A DNA stretch of 64,000 bases from CBDBBY01 sp965205055 (lineage in GTDB: Bacteria; Pseudomonadota; Alphaproteobacteria; Rhodobacterales; Rhodobacteraceae), in assembly GCA_965205055.1 (NCBI GenBank), contig OZ242030.1:1178001-1242000 (forward strand), in the 5' to 3' direction. The translations under genes and the position numbers were made by a program. How positions within the stretch are numbered: position 1 is the stretch's first letter; the number at the start of each line of letters is the position of its first letter. Of this stretch, positions 25,511 to 33,502 are shown piece after piece. Below the pieces are notes generated by a model. That model saw nothing but the letters and a program-made list of their open reading frames with translations. It was not told the DNA's origin and made no database searches.

Positions 25511-26377
25511 ATGGATCAGATCCTGAACCCGTTCGATCATTTCACGATACCCTTCGGCAAGTGGGCCGAAACGGTTCTAAGCGCTCTTGTTGAATTCAGC
25601 CGGCCGACGCTGGTGGCTGCGAAGATTCCGGTGCAGTCATTTCTGGAGCTGGTGCAAAGATCTCTGGAAGCCGTTCCGCCTACGCTTGGCATCATCGCGC
25701 TTGTGGGTCTTGGTTTCTATCTCGGCGGCAAACGGCTGGCTCTGACCGGCTTCATCTGTCTCACGCTCATCGGGCTGACGGGAGCTTGGCAGGCCGCGAT
25801 GACCACGTTGTCGATTGTCATCTCGGCTGTCGTGATCTGCATTGCTTTTGGCGTGCCGATTGGCATTCTTGCTGCCCGCAGCGATCGGTTCTTTGCAGTG
25901 TTGCGTCCGATTTTGGATCTCATGCAAACCGTACCCTCATTCGTCTATCTGATCCCGGTTGTCATGCTGTTTGGCATCGGTGACACACCCGGCGTCATCG
26001 TCACCTGCTTTTTCGCGATCACCCCACTGATCCGGCTGACCAATCTTGGGATTCGCGAGGTGCGCGCCGATCTTGTCGAGGCGGCGCGTGCCTTCGGCGC
26101 CAGCGAGTCGAGGATACTGTTCGGCACTCAGCTACCCCTTGCACGCGCGACGCTTTTGGCGGGACTGAACCAGACGGTTTTGCTGTCATTGTCGATGGCG
26201 GTGGTGGCGTCGATGATATCTGTCGCGGGGCTGGGCCGGATCGTGCTGGAGGGGATCGGGAGGCTCGATTTCGGCTCTGCCACAATCGGCGGCATGGGCA
26301 TTGTTTTGACCGCTATCGCGCTGGACCGTTACGTTCAGGCCCTTGGCGCCGCAGAACGCGACAGGGCGGGGAGCTAA
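25511..26377 (+). CDS. Betaine ABC transporter permease 1 (ProW-like)
   Basis: 288 residues from the ATG at 25511; GAGGG lies 4-8 bp upstream. The frame is open further upstream but that part is antisense-like overlap with proV and is excluded. It has five to six hydrophobic segments and the BPD-type EAA loop VEAARAFGASESRILFGTQL, preceded by FDLMQTVPSFVYLIPVVMLF-like sequence (ILDLMQTVPSFVYLIPVVML). This is the ProW/OpuAB signature. It forms the membrane channel together with permease 2, which is clearly paralogous. Confidence 0.9.
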   Translation: MDQILNPFDHFTIPFGKWAETVLSALVEFSRPTLVAAKIPVQSFLELVQRSLEAVPPTLGIIALVGLGFYLGGKRLALTGFICLTLIGLTGAWQAAMTTLSIVISAVVICIAFGVPIGILAARSDRFFAVLRPILDLMQTVPSFVYLIPVVMLFGIGDTPGVIVTCFFAITPLIRLTNLGIREVRADLVEAARAFGASESRILFGTQLPLARATLLAGLNQTVLLSLSMAVVASMISVAGLGRIVLEGIGRLDFGSATIGGMGIVLTAIALDRYVQALGAAERDRAGS

Positions 26378-26380
26378 GCG

Positions 26381-27322
26381 ATGGACATCTCAACGCTTCT
26401 CGATCCCTTTGCAGCCATTCAACTGCCCTTGGCGGATTGGGCAAACGACTCCATGCGCTGGCTGACGTCCAATTACAGGTCGGTATTTCAGGCGATCAAA
26501 GCACCGGTCAAGGATCTGCTCGACTTTGTAGAAGACGGTCTACGTGACGCACCGCAATCGCTGACCATAATCGTGTTCTCGTTGTTTGCATGGCAGGTTG
26601 CCAATCGCGCTGCCGGGCTGGTCGCCTGCGCGGGTTTGATCGCCATCGGCCTTATCGGCGCTTGGGACCCGGCGATGACCAGCTTTGCGGTTCTGTTGAC
26701 CGCAGTATGTCTGTCCGTGCTGATTGGCCTGCCGCTTGGGATCATTTGCTCGAAGGTCAATTGGGTTTGGGCGATCTTGCGCCCGGTGCTGGATTTCATG
26801 CAGACAATCCCCTCTTTCACTTATCTGGTGCCTGTCATCCTGCTGTTTGGCATCGGCAATGTGCCTGGTGTAATCGTGACTGTCTTTTTCGCCACGCCAC
26901 CGCTGATCCGGCTGACAAACCTTGGACTGCGTGAAGTGCGCAAAGACTTGGTCGAGGCCGCTGACGCCTTTGGCGCATCGCCCTTGAAGCGGCTGGTGTC
27001 CATCGAACTACCGCTTGCACGTCCGACGATTATGACCGGCATCAACCAAACGGTCATGATGTCGCTGGTCATGAGCGTCATTGCCTCGATGATCTCGGTC
27101 GCAGGGCTGGGACGGCTGGTTTTGATCGGGATCGGACAACTCGATCTGGAACGCGCAACAATTGGCGGTGTGGGCATTGTCCTGCTCGCCATCATCTTCG
27201 ATCGAACCACTCAGGGGTTCGGATTTACCCGCCGTGACAGAGGTAATCGCGGCCTTTGGGAACAAGGACCCGCGGGCTGGTTAAGAGACAGGGTCCGCGG
27301 GTCTGCAAAGTCCCGAACATAA
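26381..27322 (+). CDS. Betaine ABC transporter permease 2 (ProW-like)
   Basis: 313 residues, starting 4 bp after permease 1. It shares with it the N-terminal LLDPFAAIQLPLADW pattern, VLDFMQTIPSFTYLVPVILL and the EAA loop VEAADAFGASPLKRLVSIEL, so the pair arose by duplication. A charged C-terminal tail of about 35 residues (RRDRGNRGLWEQGPAGWLRD) is extra. Having two different permeases instead of one homodimeric ProW is typical of several alphaproteobacterial betaine/choline transporters. An IS3-like end begins 5 bp after its stop. Confidence 0.9.
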   Translation: MDISTLLDPFAAIQLPLADWANDSMRWLTSNYRSVFQAIKAPVKDLLDFVEDGLRDAPQSLTIIVFSLFAWQVANRAAGLVACAGLIAIGLIGAWDPAMTSFAVLLTAVCLSVLIGLPLGIICSKVNWVWAILRPVLDFMQTIPSFTYLVPVILLFGIGNVPGVIVTVFFATPPLIRLTNLGLREVRKDLVEAADAFGASPLKRLVSIELPLARPTIMTGINQTVMMSLVMSVIASMISVAGLGRLVLIGIGQLDLERATIGGVGIVLLAIIFDRTTQGFGFTRRDRGNRGLWEQGPAGWLRDRVRGSAKSRT

Positions 27323-27326
27323 ACAA

Positions 27327-27396
27327 TGAACTGCCCCGGATTTTCCAGAGAGCAATCGGCTAAACAAACGAACCGGAAACTCGAAGGAGGGAATCC
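27327..27396 (+). repeat. IS3-like left-end remnant, copy 3
   Basis: TGAACTGCCCCGGATTTTCC, AGAGAGCAATCGGCTAAAC, AAACGAACCGGAAACTCG and AAGGAGGGAATCC lead to an ATG at 27397. It closely matches 3223-3282. It lies between the permease 2 stop and the start of proX, so the transporter operon carries an insertion-derived leader. Confidence 0.5.
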
Positions 27397-27477
27397 ATGT
27401 CAGAGAGAAAGCACACCCCGAACGAAAAGGAGAACGCATTCCGCCAACAAAGCAACGAGCTTGAAAAAGCAGCCTAA
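27397..27477 (+). CDS. 26-codon small ORF upstream of proX
   Basis: ATG with a strong GGAGGG 6 bp upstream; the product begins MSERKHTPNEKENAFRQQSN and stops at 27477. A related start (MSEIRQTPKG) follows IS3-like copy 2 at 16687. It is probably the stump of an IS3 orfA, whose products often start MSERK..TPEF. It could act as a translated leader for proX, which begins 58 bp downstream. Confidence 0.35.
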   Translation: MSERKHTPNEKENAFRQQSNELEKAA

Positions 27478-27535
27478 GTGTCGAACAAAAAACTCTCCGG
27501 AACCCCCGGGGCTATTCACAACGAAAGAGGAAAAT

Positions 27536-28516
27536 ATGAAACACACGATGATGAAGGGAACTGTCGCGTTCGCTGCACTTGCCGCGCTGACCGCGCCGGT
27601 TGTCGCACAGGAAGCCACCGCCATCAGTACCGGCCGGACCGACCATCAACTGATCTACGAGGTGATCGAGGAAGGCCTGACCGCCCTTGGTTACGAAAAC
27701 AACGAGATGCTGACCGGCAACTACCCGGCCATCCACCTGTCGATCGGTCAGGGTGATGCGGATTACACCGCCGTGCACTGGAAGCCGCTGCACAATGATT
27801 TCTATGCGAATTCCGGGGGCGACGACGCGCTGGTGCGCGCCGGTCCGATGTATACCAATGCCATGCAGGCTTATTTCATAGACAAGAAGACGGCCGATGA
27901 ATACGGCATCACCGCCCTGGAACAGCTGAAAGACCCGGCGATCAAGGCACTTTTTGACACCGACGGAGATGGCAAGGCCAATCTGACCGGGTGCAACCCG
28001 GGCTGGGGCTGCGAAAAGGTGATCGAACATCATCTGGATGCCTATGAACTGCGCGATCATGTCAACAACGACAAGGGCGAGTATTTCGCGCTGATGGCCG
28101 ATACGATCGCGCGGTACAATGCGGGCGAGCCAATCCTTTATTCGACCTGGGCGCCGAACTGGATCATGGGCACGTTGCAGGAAGGCCGCGATGTGGTTTG
28201 GCTGAACGCGCCATTTTCATCTCTGCCGGGCGATCAGGGCAGCGATACCGAGTGGCCTGACGGGCGCAATCCGGGTTTTGGTTCCAACGACAACTACATT
28301 CTGGTGAATAAGGAATTCGCCGATGCCAATCCGGTGGCGATGGCGTTCATGAACGGCCTGCGCATATCCGTGGCAGATCTCAGTGTCATGATGACCCGGA
28401 TGAACAATGGCGAGGATTCCCCCGAAGAGCTTGAGCAGATCGCGAAAGACTGGATCGCCGCCAATCAAGCCGATTGGGATGCCCTGATCGCCGAGGCCAA
28501 GGCCGCAGGCGGCTAA
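27536..28516 (+). CDS. proX: Glycine betaine/proline betaine-binding periplasmic protein ProX
   Basis: 326 residues from the ATG at 27536, preceded by AGAGGAAA. The same frame is open for 70 more codons upstream, but that part is IS-derived. A Sec signal peptide (residues 1-24, AALAALTAPVVA) directs export. The mature protein matches ProX closely: HWKPLHNDFY, LKDPAIKALFDTDGDGKANL followed by TGCNPGWGCEKVIEHHLDAY, and YSTWAPNWIMG. The three Trp-containing stretches (HW, GWGCE, TWAPNW) form the aromatic cage that holds the trimethylammonium group. It delivers betaine to the two permeases. Confidence 0.93.
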   Translation: MKHTMMKGTVAFAALAALTAPVVAQEATAISTGRTDHQLIYEVIEEGLTALGYENNEMLTGNYPAIHLSIGQGDADYTAVHWKPLHNDFYANSGGDDALVRAGPMYTNAMQAYFIDKKTADEYGITALEQLKDPAIKALFDTDGDGKANLTGCNPGWGCEKVIEHHLDAYELRDHVNNDKGEYFALMADTIARYNAGEPILYSTWAPNWIMGTLQEGRDVVWLNAPFSSLPGDQGSDTEWPDGRNPGFGSNDNYILVNKEFADANPVAMAFMNGLRISVADLSVMMTRMNNGEDSPEELEQIAKDWIAANQADWDALIAEAKAAGG

Positions 28517-28542
28517 GCGCCAGCACCACACTGCAAAGCAAA

Positions 28543-28567
28543 GGGCACCGCTGCGACGGCGGTGCCC
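28543..28567 (+). terminator. Hairpin after proX
   Basis: GGGCACCGC (28543-28551) pairs perfectly with GCGGTGCCC (28559-28567) around a 7-nt loop, 27 bp after the proX stop. No T-run follows. It may stabilise the proX message or partly terminate before the dehydrogenase gene 32 bp further on. Confidence 0.55.
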
Positions 28568-28598
28568 GGAAATAACTCACCCTAAGACGAAATGACCT

Positions 28599-29528
28599 AT
28601 GGCAATCTATTTTCATTGGGATCAGGCAACCAACGATCTTTGGGACGCGGCATTTTCTGCTGCAGGCGCGGGGGCGGATATTCGTCGCGAAGGGTCGATT
28701 GGAAACCTTGAAGATGTTGAGTTCGCGGTGGTTTGGGCACCGCCGGCAGGCCGTTTGAAAGAATTTCCCAACCTGAAGTACATCTTCTCGATTGGGGCGG
28801 GGGTCACGCATATAACGCTCGACCCGGACGCGCCGATGAACGTCCCGATTGTCCGCCTGCAGGATGACATGCTTGTCCTCGACATGGTGAGCCATATCAC
28901 CCACTGGGTTTTGCACTTCCACCGGTACTACAACCGCTACAAGCTTTATGAGGCCGAGAAAAAATGGCTGCGCCACCGCTATCCTGAAAACAACGAACGG
29001 TGCGTCGCGGTCCTGGGCCTGGGCCAGACCGGGCGCGCGACCTGTGAACGATTGAGGGATTTTGACTTTGACGTCGTGGGGTGGAGCCGCTCGCCCAAGG
29101 AGATTGAGGGCGTCACCTGCCTCAGCGGCGACGATGCGTTTCCTGAGCTGCTGGCGCGCGCCGACATGCTGGTGAACCTGTTGCCGCTGACGCTTGCAAC
29201 AACCGACCTGATCAATGCACGAACGTTGTCGCAGCTGCCTGATGGCGCGTTTCTGATCAATTGCGGGCGTGGCGGAACTGTGGTCGATGCAGATCTGATC
29301 GCGGCGCTGGATGCCGGCAAAATAGAAGCCGCAGCACTGGATGTGTTTCGCGATGAACCGTTGGCTGCGGACAGTCCGTACTGGTCGCACCCGGCTGTAA
29401 GTGTCACGCCCCACGCCGCTGCGCCGACCAATGAACGTTCTGCAGCGCGCTTCATTGCCAACCAGATCCGACTGGCCCGCGACGGCGGCACGCCCGCGCC
29501 CATCGTCGATCATGGACGCGGCTATTGA
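28599..29528 (+). CDS. Glyoxylate/hydroxypyruvate reductase A-like dehydrogenase
   Basis: 309 residues, GhrA branch of the D-2-hydroxyacid dehydrogenases. It has the GhrA-type start (MAIYFHWDQATNDLWDAAFS), IFSIGAGVTHI, DMVSHITHWVLHFHRYYNRY, the NAD(P) motif VLGLGQTGRATCERL, the Arg loop INCGRGGTVVDADLIAALD, VFRDEPLAADSPYW and the His in VSVTPHAAAP. It reduces glyoxylate or hydroxypyruvate. It is a second enzyme of this type in the island and is only distantly related to 20698-21678. It overlaps the following FAD enzyme by 17 bp. Confidence 0.87.
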   Translation: MAIYFHWDQATNDLWDAAFSAAGAGADIRREGSIGNLEDVEFAVVWAPPAGRLKEFPNLKYIFSIGAGVTHITLDPDAPMNVPIVRLQDDMLVLDMVSHITHWVLHFHRYYNRYKLYEAEKKWLRHRYPENNERCVAVLGLGQTGRATCERLRDFDFDVVGWSRSPKEIEGVTCLSGDDAFPELLARADMLVNLLPLTLATTDLINARTLSQLPDGAFLINCGRGGTVVDADLIAALDAGKIEAAALDVFRDEPLAADSPYWSHPAVSVTPHAAAPTNERSAARFIANQIRLARDGGTPAPIVDHGRGY

Positions 29529-30843
29529 TGTGACGCGCGCGCCCAGAATTGTACCAAGGCACAACGACAGCAACGGGTGGTGGGAAACGCTGCCCAAGCC
29601 CGTCCCGCCGCGGGTGTTGTCGAGGGAGATACGCGTAAAAACAGTCATCATCGGGGCCGGAATCTGTGGTGTCTCAACCGCGAACAGGCTGGCGGAACTG
29701 TGCCCATCAGATCAGATCTGCCTCATCGACGCCGAACGCATCGGCAACGGAGCTTCCGGCCGCAACGCGGGATTCATGCTGAATGTGCATTCGCATGGTC
29801 CGCCGAAACGCACCCAGATATTGCGGCGCAACATGAAGCTATGGCGCGCCGGATTGGACAGCTTGCGCAATAAGGTCGAAACTTGGCAGATTCAGTGTGA
29901 TTGGAGCGAAGCAGGCCGTTTTTATGGTGCCGCCGGATCAGATGGCGAAAAGCATATAGACGAAATCGCCGGGACGCTGGATGAACTCGGCCTCGATTAC
30001 ACTTGGTTCGACGGGCCGCAGATGCAGACCCGGTTGGGAACGTCATTCTACAATCGCGGCATGCACACAGTTGGCAGCGCGCTGGTCAATCCCGCCGCAC
30101 TTATGGCTGGGCTGGCGCGCAATTTGCCGCAAAATGTAGCTGTTTTCGAGGACACGCCGGTACTGAATTCTGATCATGAGGGGACTGGGTTCCGGGTCGA
30201 GACGGCACAAGGCGCCGTACATGCGGATAGGCTTGTTTTGGCCGCTGGCGTGTTTTTGCGCCAATTTGGCATCGCCAAAAATAACTTCGTTCCCATGGCG
30301 ACCTACGCCAGCATGACGGCCCCGCTCAGCGGCAAAGCGCTTGAGCATTTGGGTCTGGGGGAGGAATTCGGCATCCTCGGTGCATCGGAATACGGTGCAA
30401 CCATTCGCCTGACCCGGGATAAGCGGCTCTTCGTCAGAAATCTGTTCAACTTCGTTCCGGGCGCACCGCTGGACAAGGCGCGTGTCGCGCAAATCTCGGA
30501 ACTGCACCGGCAGGCCATGGCACGGCGTTGGCCAGCCTTGGCCGAAGAGCCGTTTGAGCATCGCTGGGGCGGCATCATGGCTTTCACCCGAAACAACGGA
30601 TGCGTCTTTGGCGAGTATGAGCCGGGCCTCTTCGCAATCCTGACAAACGACGTCTCGCCCATGACGCGGGGTGAAGCCGCCGGCGCGCTGTTGGCCGAAT
30701 ATATGGAGGGGATCGACAGTGATCTCCTGTCGGTTCAGTTGTCGATCCCGGACGCACAGCGCCTGCCGGTCAGGCCTTTTCTCGACCTCGGCATCGGCTT
30801 GCGCAAAGCCTACCTGCATTGGGTCGCCGGAAAAGAATTTTGA
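29512..30843 (+). CDS. FAD-dependent oxidoreductase (DAO/PuuB-like)
   Basis: 443 residues from the ATG at 29512; the frame is open upstream but overlaps the dehydrogenase. After a 40-residue leader containing WWETLPKP comes the FAD dinucleotide-binding motif VIIGAGICGVSTANRLAEL, then ERIGNGASGRNAGFML, as in glycine-oxidase/PuuB/sarcosine-oxidase-like enzymes. The C-terminus has WGGIMAFTRNNGCVFGEYEP and NDVSPMTRGEAAGALLAEYM. It should oxidise an amine or N-methylated amino acid, such as a betaine demethylation product, in the cytoplasm. Confidence 0.85.
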   Translation: MDAAIDVTRAPRIVPRHNDSNGWWETLPKPVPPRVLSREIRVKTVIIGAGICGVSTANRLAELCPSDQICLIDAERIGNGASGRNAGFMLNVHSHGPPKRTQILRRNMKLWRAGLDSLRNKVETWQIQCDWSEAGRFYGAAGSDGEKHIDEIAGTLDELGLDYTWFDGPQMQTRLGTSFYNRGMHTVGSALVNPAALMAGLARNLPQNVAVFEDTPVLNSDHEGTGFRVETAQGAVHADRLVLAAGVFLRQFGIAKNNFVPMATYASMTAPLSGKALEHLGLGEEFGILGASEYGATIRLTRDKRLFVRNLFNFVPGAPLDKARVAQISELHRQAMARRWPALAEEPFEHRWGGIMAFTRNNGCVFGEYEPGLFAILTNDVSPMTRGEAAGALLAEYMEGIDSDLLSVQLSIPDAQRLPVRPFLDLGIGLRKAYLHWVAGKEF

Positions 30844-30869
30844 CGACACAGCCTGAATGGAATGAACAC

Positions 30870-31115
30870 ATGAATGGCGCGGACATCCTTGCTGAAATGC
30901 TGACCGGTTACGATGTCGACACTGTTTTCGGCGTTCCGGGCGACACGAATGTTTCATTTTACGAAGCTCTTCGGCATCGCGAAGATGAGATCACCCATGT
31001 CATGGCGCGCGACGAACGTTCGGCGGGTTATATAGCCGATGCCTATGGGCGATTTACCAATCGCCCGGGAATCGCTGAATGCCCTTCTCGGGCCGGTCCG
31101 ATGTATACTTTGCCG
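30870..31115 (+). pseudogene. Thiamine pyrophosphate enzyme, truncated after about 82 codons
   Basis: From the ATG at 30870 it reads NGADILAEMLTGYDVDTVFG, then VPGDTNVSFYEALRHRED, then HVMARDERSAGYIADAYGRF and AECPSRAGPMYTLPP. This is the N-terminal pyrimidine-binding domain of acetolactate synthase-like enzymes, including the catalytic Glu context. The homology stops at 31115, where sequence resembling an IS630 transposase on the other strand begins; the frame runs on without meaning to 31259. A full gene would have about 550 codons. It lies 26 bp after the FAD enzyme, so it was once the last known gene of the operon. Confidence 0.8.
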
Positions 31116-31240
31116 CCGGAGACCCTTCGTTTCAGCGAGCGCCTAATTGGTCCCTTCCGGAACATGCCGGTCTTGGTCCGGTCTTCGTCGATGAAGACTG
31201 GAGCGGATCCGCCTTGCCCTGACGAAGCTTTCATCGCAGC
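31116..31240 (-). pseudogene. IS630-like transposase fragment
   Basis: The minus strand reads PVFIDEDRTKTGMFRKGP, then RSLKRRVSGGKVYIG. IS630-family transposases carry a catalytic FIDE..-TKT.M..-GW.PRG.RL block at this spacing. The match is short and partly degraded. It explains the truncation of the TPP gene. Confidence 0.4.
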
Positions 31241-31317
31241 CGTCGACGGCGCTCAATAAAGCGATCAGAAAGATACAAGAATTCCTGAAACTCGATTCCT
31301 CCAAATCAAGGTTTGCT

Positions 31318-31797
31318 CTAGCGCCTTGATGAGGGGCACACAGCCTTGTTTAGGTCATCATGGTCGCGATCGTACCAGAGCAGCTTGAGTGCTCGTCCGT
31401 CTCGAATTCCGTAAATGCGTATAGTCCCGGATAATCGTAGCGAAAACAACTCCGAAACATCGTTCTGACCGATTTCTTTCAACCTTTTCTGCGCTTTTTT
31501 TGACAGATTTTCGCACTTCACAGGATGATTATTTGTGCCTCTAGATTTTCCACCAAATGCATTCATGATCGCTGCCCAAGTCATAGATTCGAAATCCCGC
31601 AGCTTGGGCAATATGGAATGCCACCATTCCTGATGGGAGATTCCGCTGAAACTCCAATTTCCTCCTTTGTCCAGACTGCCTAACTTCCAAACGATCGTTT
31701 GATTATTTGTGGACGACGGATTGTGACTTGGACGTCGGCGAGACTTTTTCTGGACGGACGGCCTATTTTGTGCCTTGGGCTCTCTTGCCATCTGCAA
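31318..31797 (-). CDS. Putative toxin of a Panacea-type toxin-antitoxin pair
   Basis: 159 residues. A basic N-terminus (VQKKSRRRPSHNPS) is followed by IVWKLGSLDKGGNWSFSGIS, then LRDFESMTWAAIMNAFGG, the NNHPV turn, and a C-terminal RelE-like run of strands: LFSLRLSGTIRIYGIRDGRA, then LKLLWYDRDHD. I recall this arrangement in a widespread family of small proteins. Its position 11 bp downstream of a Panacea-domain antitoxin gene on the same strand suggests the PanT role, probably translation inhibition. A truncated relative lies at 15906-16106. Toxin assignment is inferred from context. Confidence 0.6.
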   Translation of the reverse strand: MQMAREPKAQNRPSVQKKSRRRPSHNPSSTNNQTIVWKLGSLDKGGNWSFSGISHQEWWHSILPKLRDFESMTWAAIMNAFGGKSRGTNNHPVKCENLSKKAQKRLKEIGQNDVSELFSLRLSGTIRIYGIRDGRALKLLWYDRDHDDLNKAVCPSSRR

Positions 31798-31808
31798 AGC
31801 AACAACGC

Positions 31809-32237
31809 TTATAGGCTGCCGTAATACTCCGCTAAATCTTGCTTCGGAATTACAGTGTTTCCGCGCTCGCCTTCAGGTATGCCCATGCGTGAATTCTTCC
31901 AAGGATCCTCCATGTGCGTAAGATCGCTCAGCCACTGCGGTGACTTGTCCCCGTAATACTCAAGCACCGCGTCTACCGTCTCCCGCTGATCAGTAGACAG
32001 CTTGCTTTCATCTCCGCATCCCAAGTTTTCGACCCGGTATTGGCTTGCGTGGACGTCGTAGAGCGCGCGGACGACCGGCCCGTTGGCCCAAGCCTCAATC
32101 TCTTCTGGAAACAAGGCATCGTCATCCCAAACTAGAGACCAAGACTGACAATAGTAGACTAACTTTTGAAGTTTCCAAGTGGTCATCGGACCCATACGCT
32201 TAAGTATGTACGCTGCCGCGTCAAAGACGTTTGACAT
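31809..32237 (-). CDS. Panacea-domain (DUF4065/SocA-like) antitoxin
   Basis: 142 residues. It begins NVFDAAAYILKRMGPMTTWK, then LQKLVYYCQSWSLVWDDDAL, then FPEEIEAWANGPVVRALYDV, the canonical Panacea (SocA/GepA) domain. That domain acts as an antitoxin hub able to neutralise many unrelated toxins. The tail has ETVDAVLEYYGDKSPQWLSD, then LTHMEDPWK. It is the upstream gene of the pair, the usual order. The pair is inserted between the broken TPP gene and rsmE. Confidence 0.85.
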   Translation of the reverse strand: MSNVFDAAAYILKRMGPMTTWKLQKLVYYCQSWSLVWDDDALFPEEIEAWANGPVVRALYDVHASQYRVENLGCGDESKLSTDQRETVDAVLEYYGDKSPQWLSDLTHMEDPWKNSRMGIPEGERGNTVIPKQDLAEYYGSL

Positions 32238-32768
32238 TGTTCACACTCATTTTTGAATTTGTATTGCGACGACGGCGGCGACCCTCGCTGGCGTCGCAGA
32301 ATAGTGGCTGCAAAACGCTGTATAAGTTCAGCATTCTTGTAGCTGTTCGGGATCCGCTTCGGCTGCGTCCGAGTAAGGGTTGCAGGGTTTTGATTTCTTT
32401 CCAATCCATGATTCACGATCAGACGGTCGCGATTGGCAAAGGGAATAGTTGAATCAACACTTGCTGTCCTGCTGCCATGTAGATTCCCATCGGGTCTATT
32501 GGATTCAACTTGGTTAGGCCAGTTTTCACTTGATGGCAAGTGAAATTTTGACGTTAGGTGGCAAACCGATGTGCATGAATTGTATCGCATGAACAATCAT
32601 TCCGACCGCTTGTCAGGCACGAATATCCATTGTTTGCAGCAAACTTCGACAAGGTCGATTCCGCCGACGCATTGAGTTCCAAGAATGCTTCAACCGCCCT
32701 ATTCCTGAACCTTGGATCGTTCGTTCCGATCATCCTGACCAATCCTGCGCTTGACGGCAATGATTGCG
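32238..32768. other. Interval without a confident gene between rsmE and the antitoxin
   Basis: It must hold the promoter of the toxin-antitoxin pair near 32240-32330. No open frame longer than about 80 codons has a start with a ribosome-binding site, and I recognise no product. In related genomes I would expect gshA immediately after rsmE here; it is absent. Confidence 0.4.
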
Positions 32769-33500
32769 TCAGCGGGAATTGTGCAGCAGCGCGAGCGACG
32801 CAGCAACAGCCGTCTCCGCCCGCAAAATTCTTTCGCCCAAGCTTATTCGATTTGCGAAAGGCAGTTGGGCAAGCATATTTCGCTCGTCGCCGGTGAAGCC
32901 GCCTTCGGGACCGATGAGAACTGCAACCGGCCCGCCGGTCGCATGGTCCGCAAATCCTTTGGCGCAATCATGAGCAAGCTCGTCGCAGAAGAACAGCCGC
33001 CGTTCTGCCGACCAGTCCGCAAGCACTTCAGATAAGGGCCTGAGCCGCTCTATCTCCGGCACGGCCAGCCCGCCGCATTGCTCCGTCGCTTCGGTCGCGA
33101 CCGCTTCCAGCCTTTCCGCCGATATCCGTTTGGTCACTGTGCGATCTGTCACAACGGGCAGGACTTTCTGAACTCCGAGTTCGGCCGCTTTCTCGACCGC
33201 GAAATCCGTTCGCGATTTCTTGAGCGGCGCGAACAGCAGCCAAACATCGGGCAGCTCTATCTGCTTCGAGAGCGGCGCGGTACATTCGACCGACGCCTTC
33301 AGCCCCGCACCTTCGGTCAACAATGCCTCCCACTCGCCATCCTCGCCATTGAAAATTGCAATTCGGTCGCCGACCGCGCATCTCATCACATTCAACAGGT
33401 AATGAGCTTTGCGCTTTTCGAGGCGAATGCATTGACCCAATCCCAAGGGTTGCTTTACGTGAAGCCGGATTAGAGATCGAGAGCTGTCCATTTCCGGCAT
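32769..33500 (-). CDS. rsmE: 16S rRNA (uracil1498-N3)-methyltransferase
   Basis: 243 residues from the ATG at 33500 (an alternative ATG lies 9 bp downstream). It has the N-terminal PUA-like part (RLEKRKAHYLLNVMRCAVGD, then IAIFNGEDGEWEALL) and the knotted SPOUT methyltransferase part (LFAPLKKSRTDFAVEKAAEL, then GVQKVLPVVTDRTV, VAVLIGPEGGFTGDE, ISLGERILRAETAVAASLA). It methylates U1498 in the decoding region of 16S rRNA. The gene is divergent from ubiA, with start codons only 2 bp apart. Confidence 0.93.
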   Translation of the reverse strand: MPEMDSSRSLIRLHVKQPLGLGQCIRLEKRKAHYLLNVMRCAVGDRIAIFNGEDGEWEALLTEGAGLKASVECTAPLSKQIELPDVWLLFAPLKKSRTDFAVEKAAELGVQKVLPVVTDRTVTKRISAERLEAVATEATEQCGGLAVPEIERLRPLSEVLADWSAERRLFFCDELAHDCAKGFADHATGGPVAVLIGPEGGFTGDERNMLAQLPFANRISLGERILRAETAVAASLALLHNSR

Positions 33501-33502
33501 AT

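Noticed and set aside
27326..27535. 70-codon N-terminal extension of proX
   Set aside because: It is IS3-like end sequence and a linker; the signal peptide and AGAGGAAA ribosome-binding site mark the start at 27536.
28386..29651. 421-codon minus-strand frame opposite ghrA-like gene
   Set aside because: Shadow of the dehydrogenase and FAD genes; no motifs.
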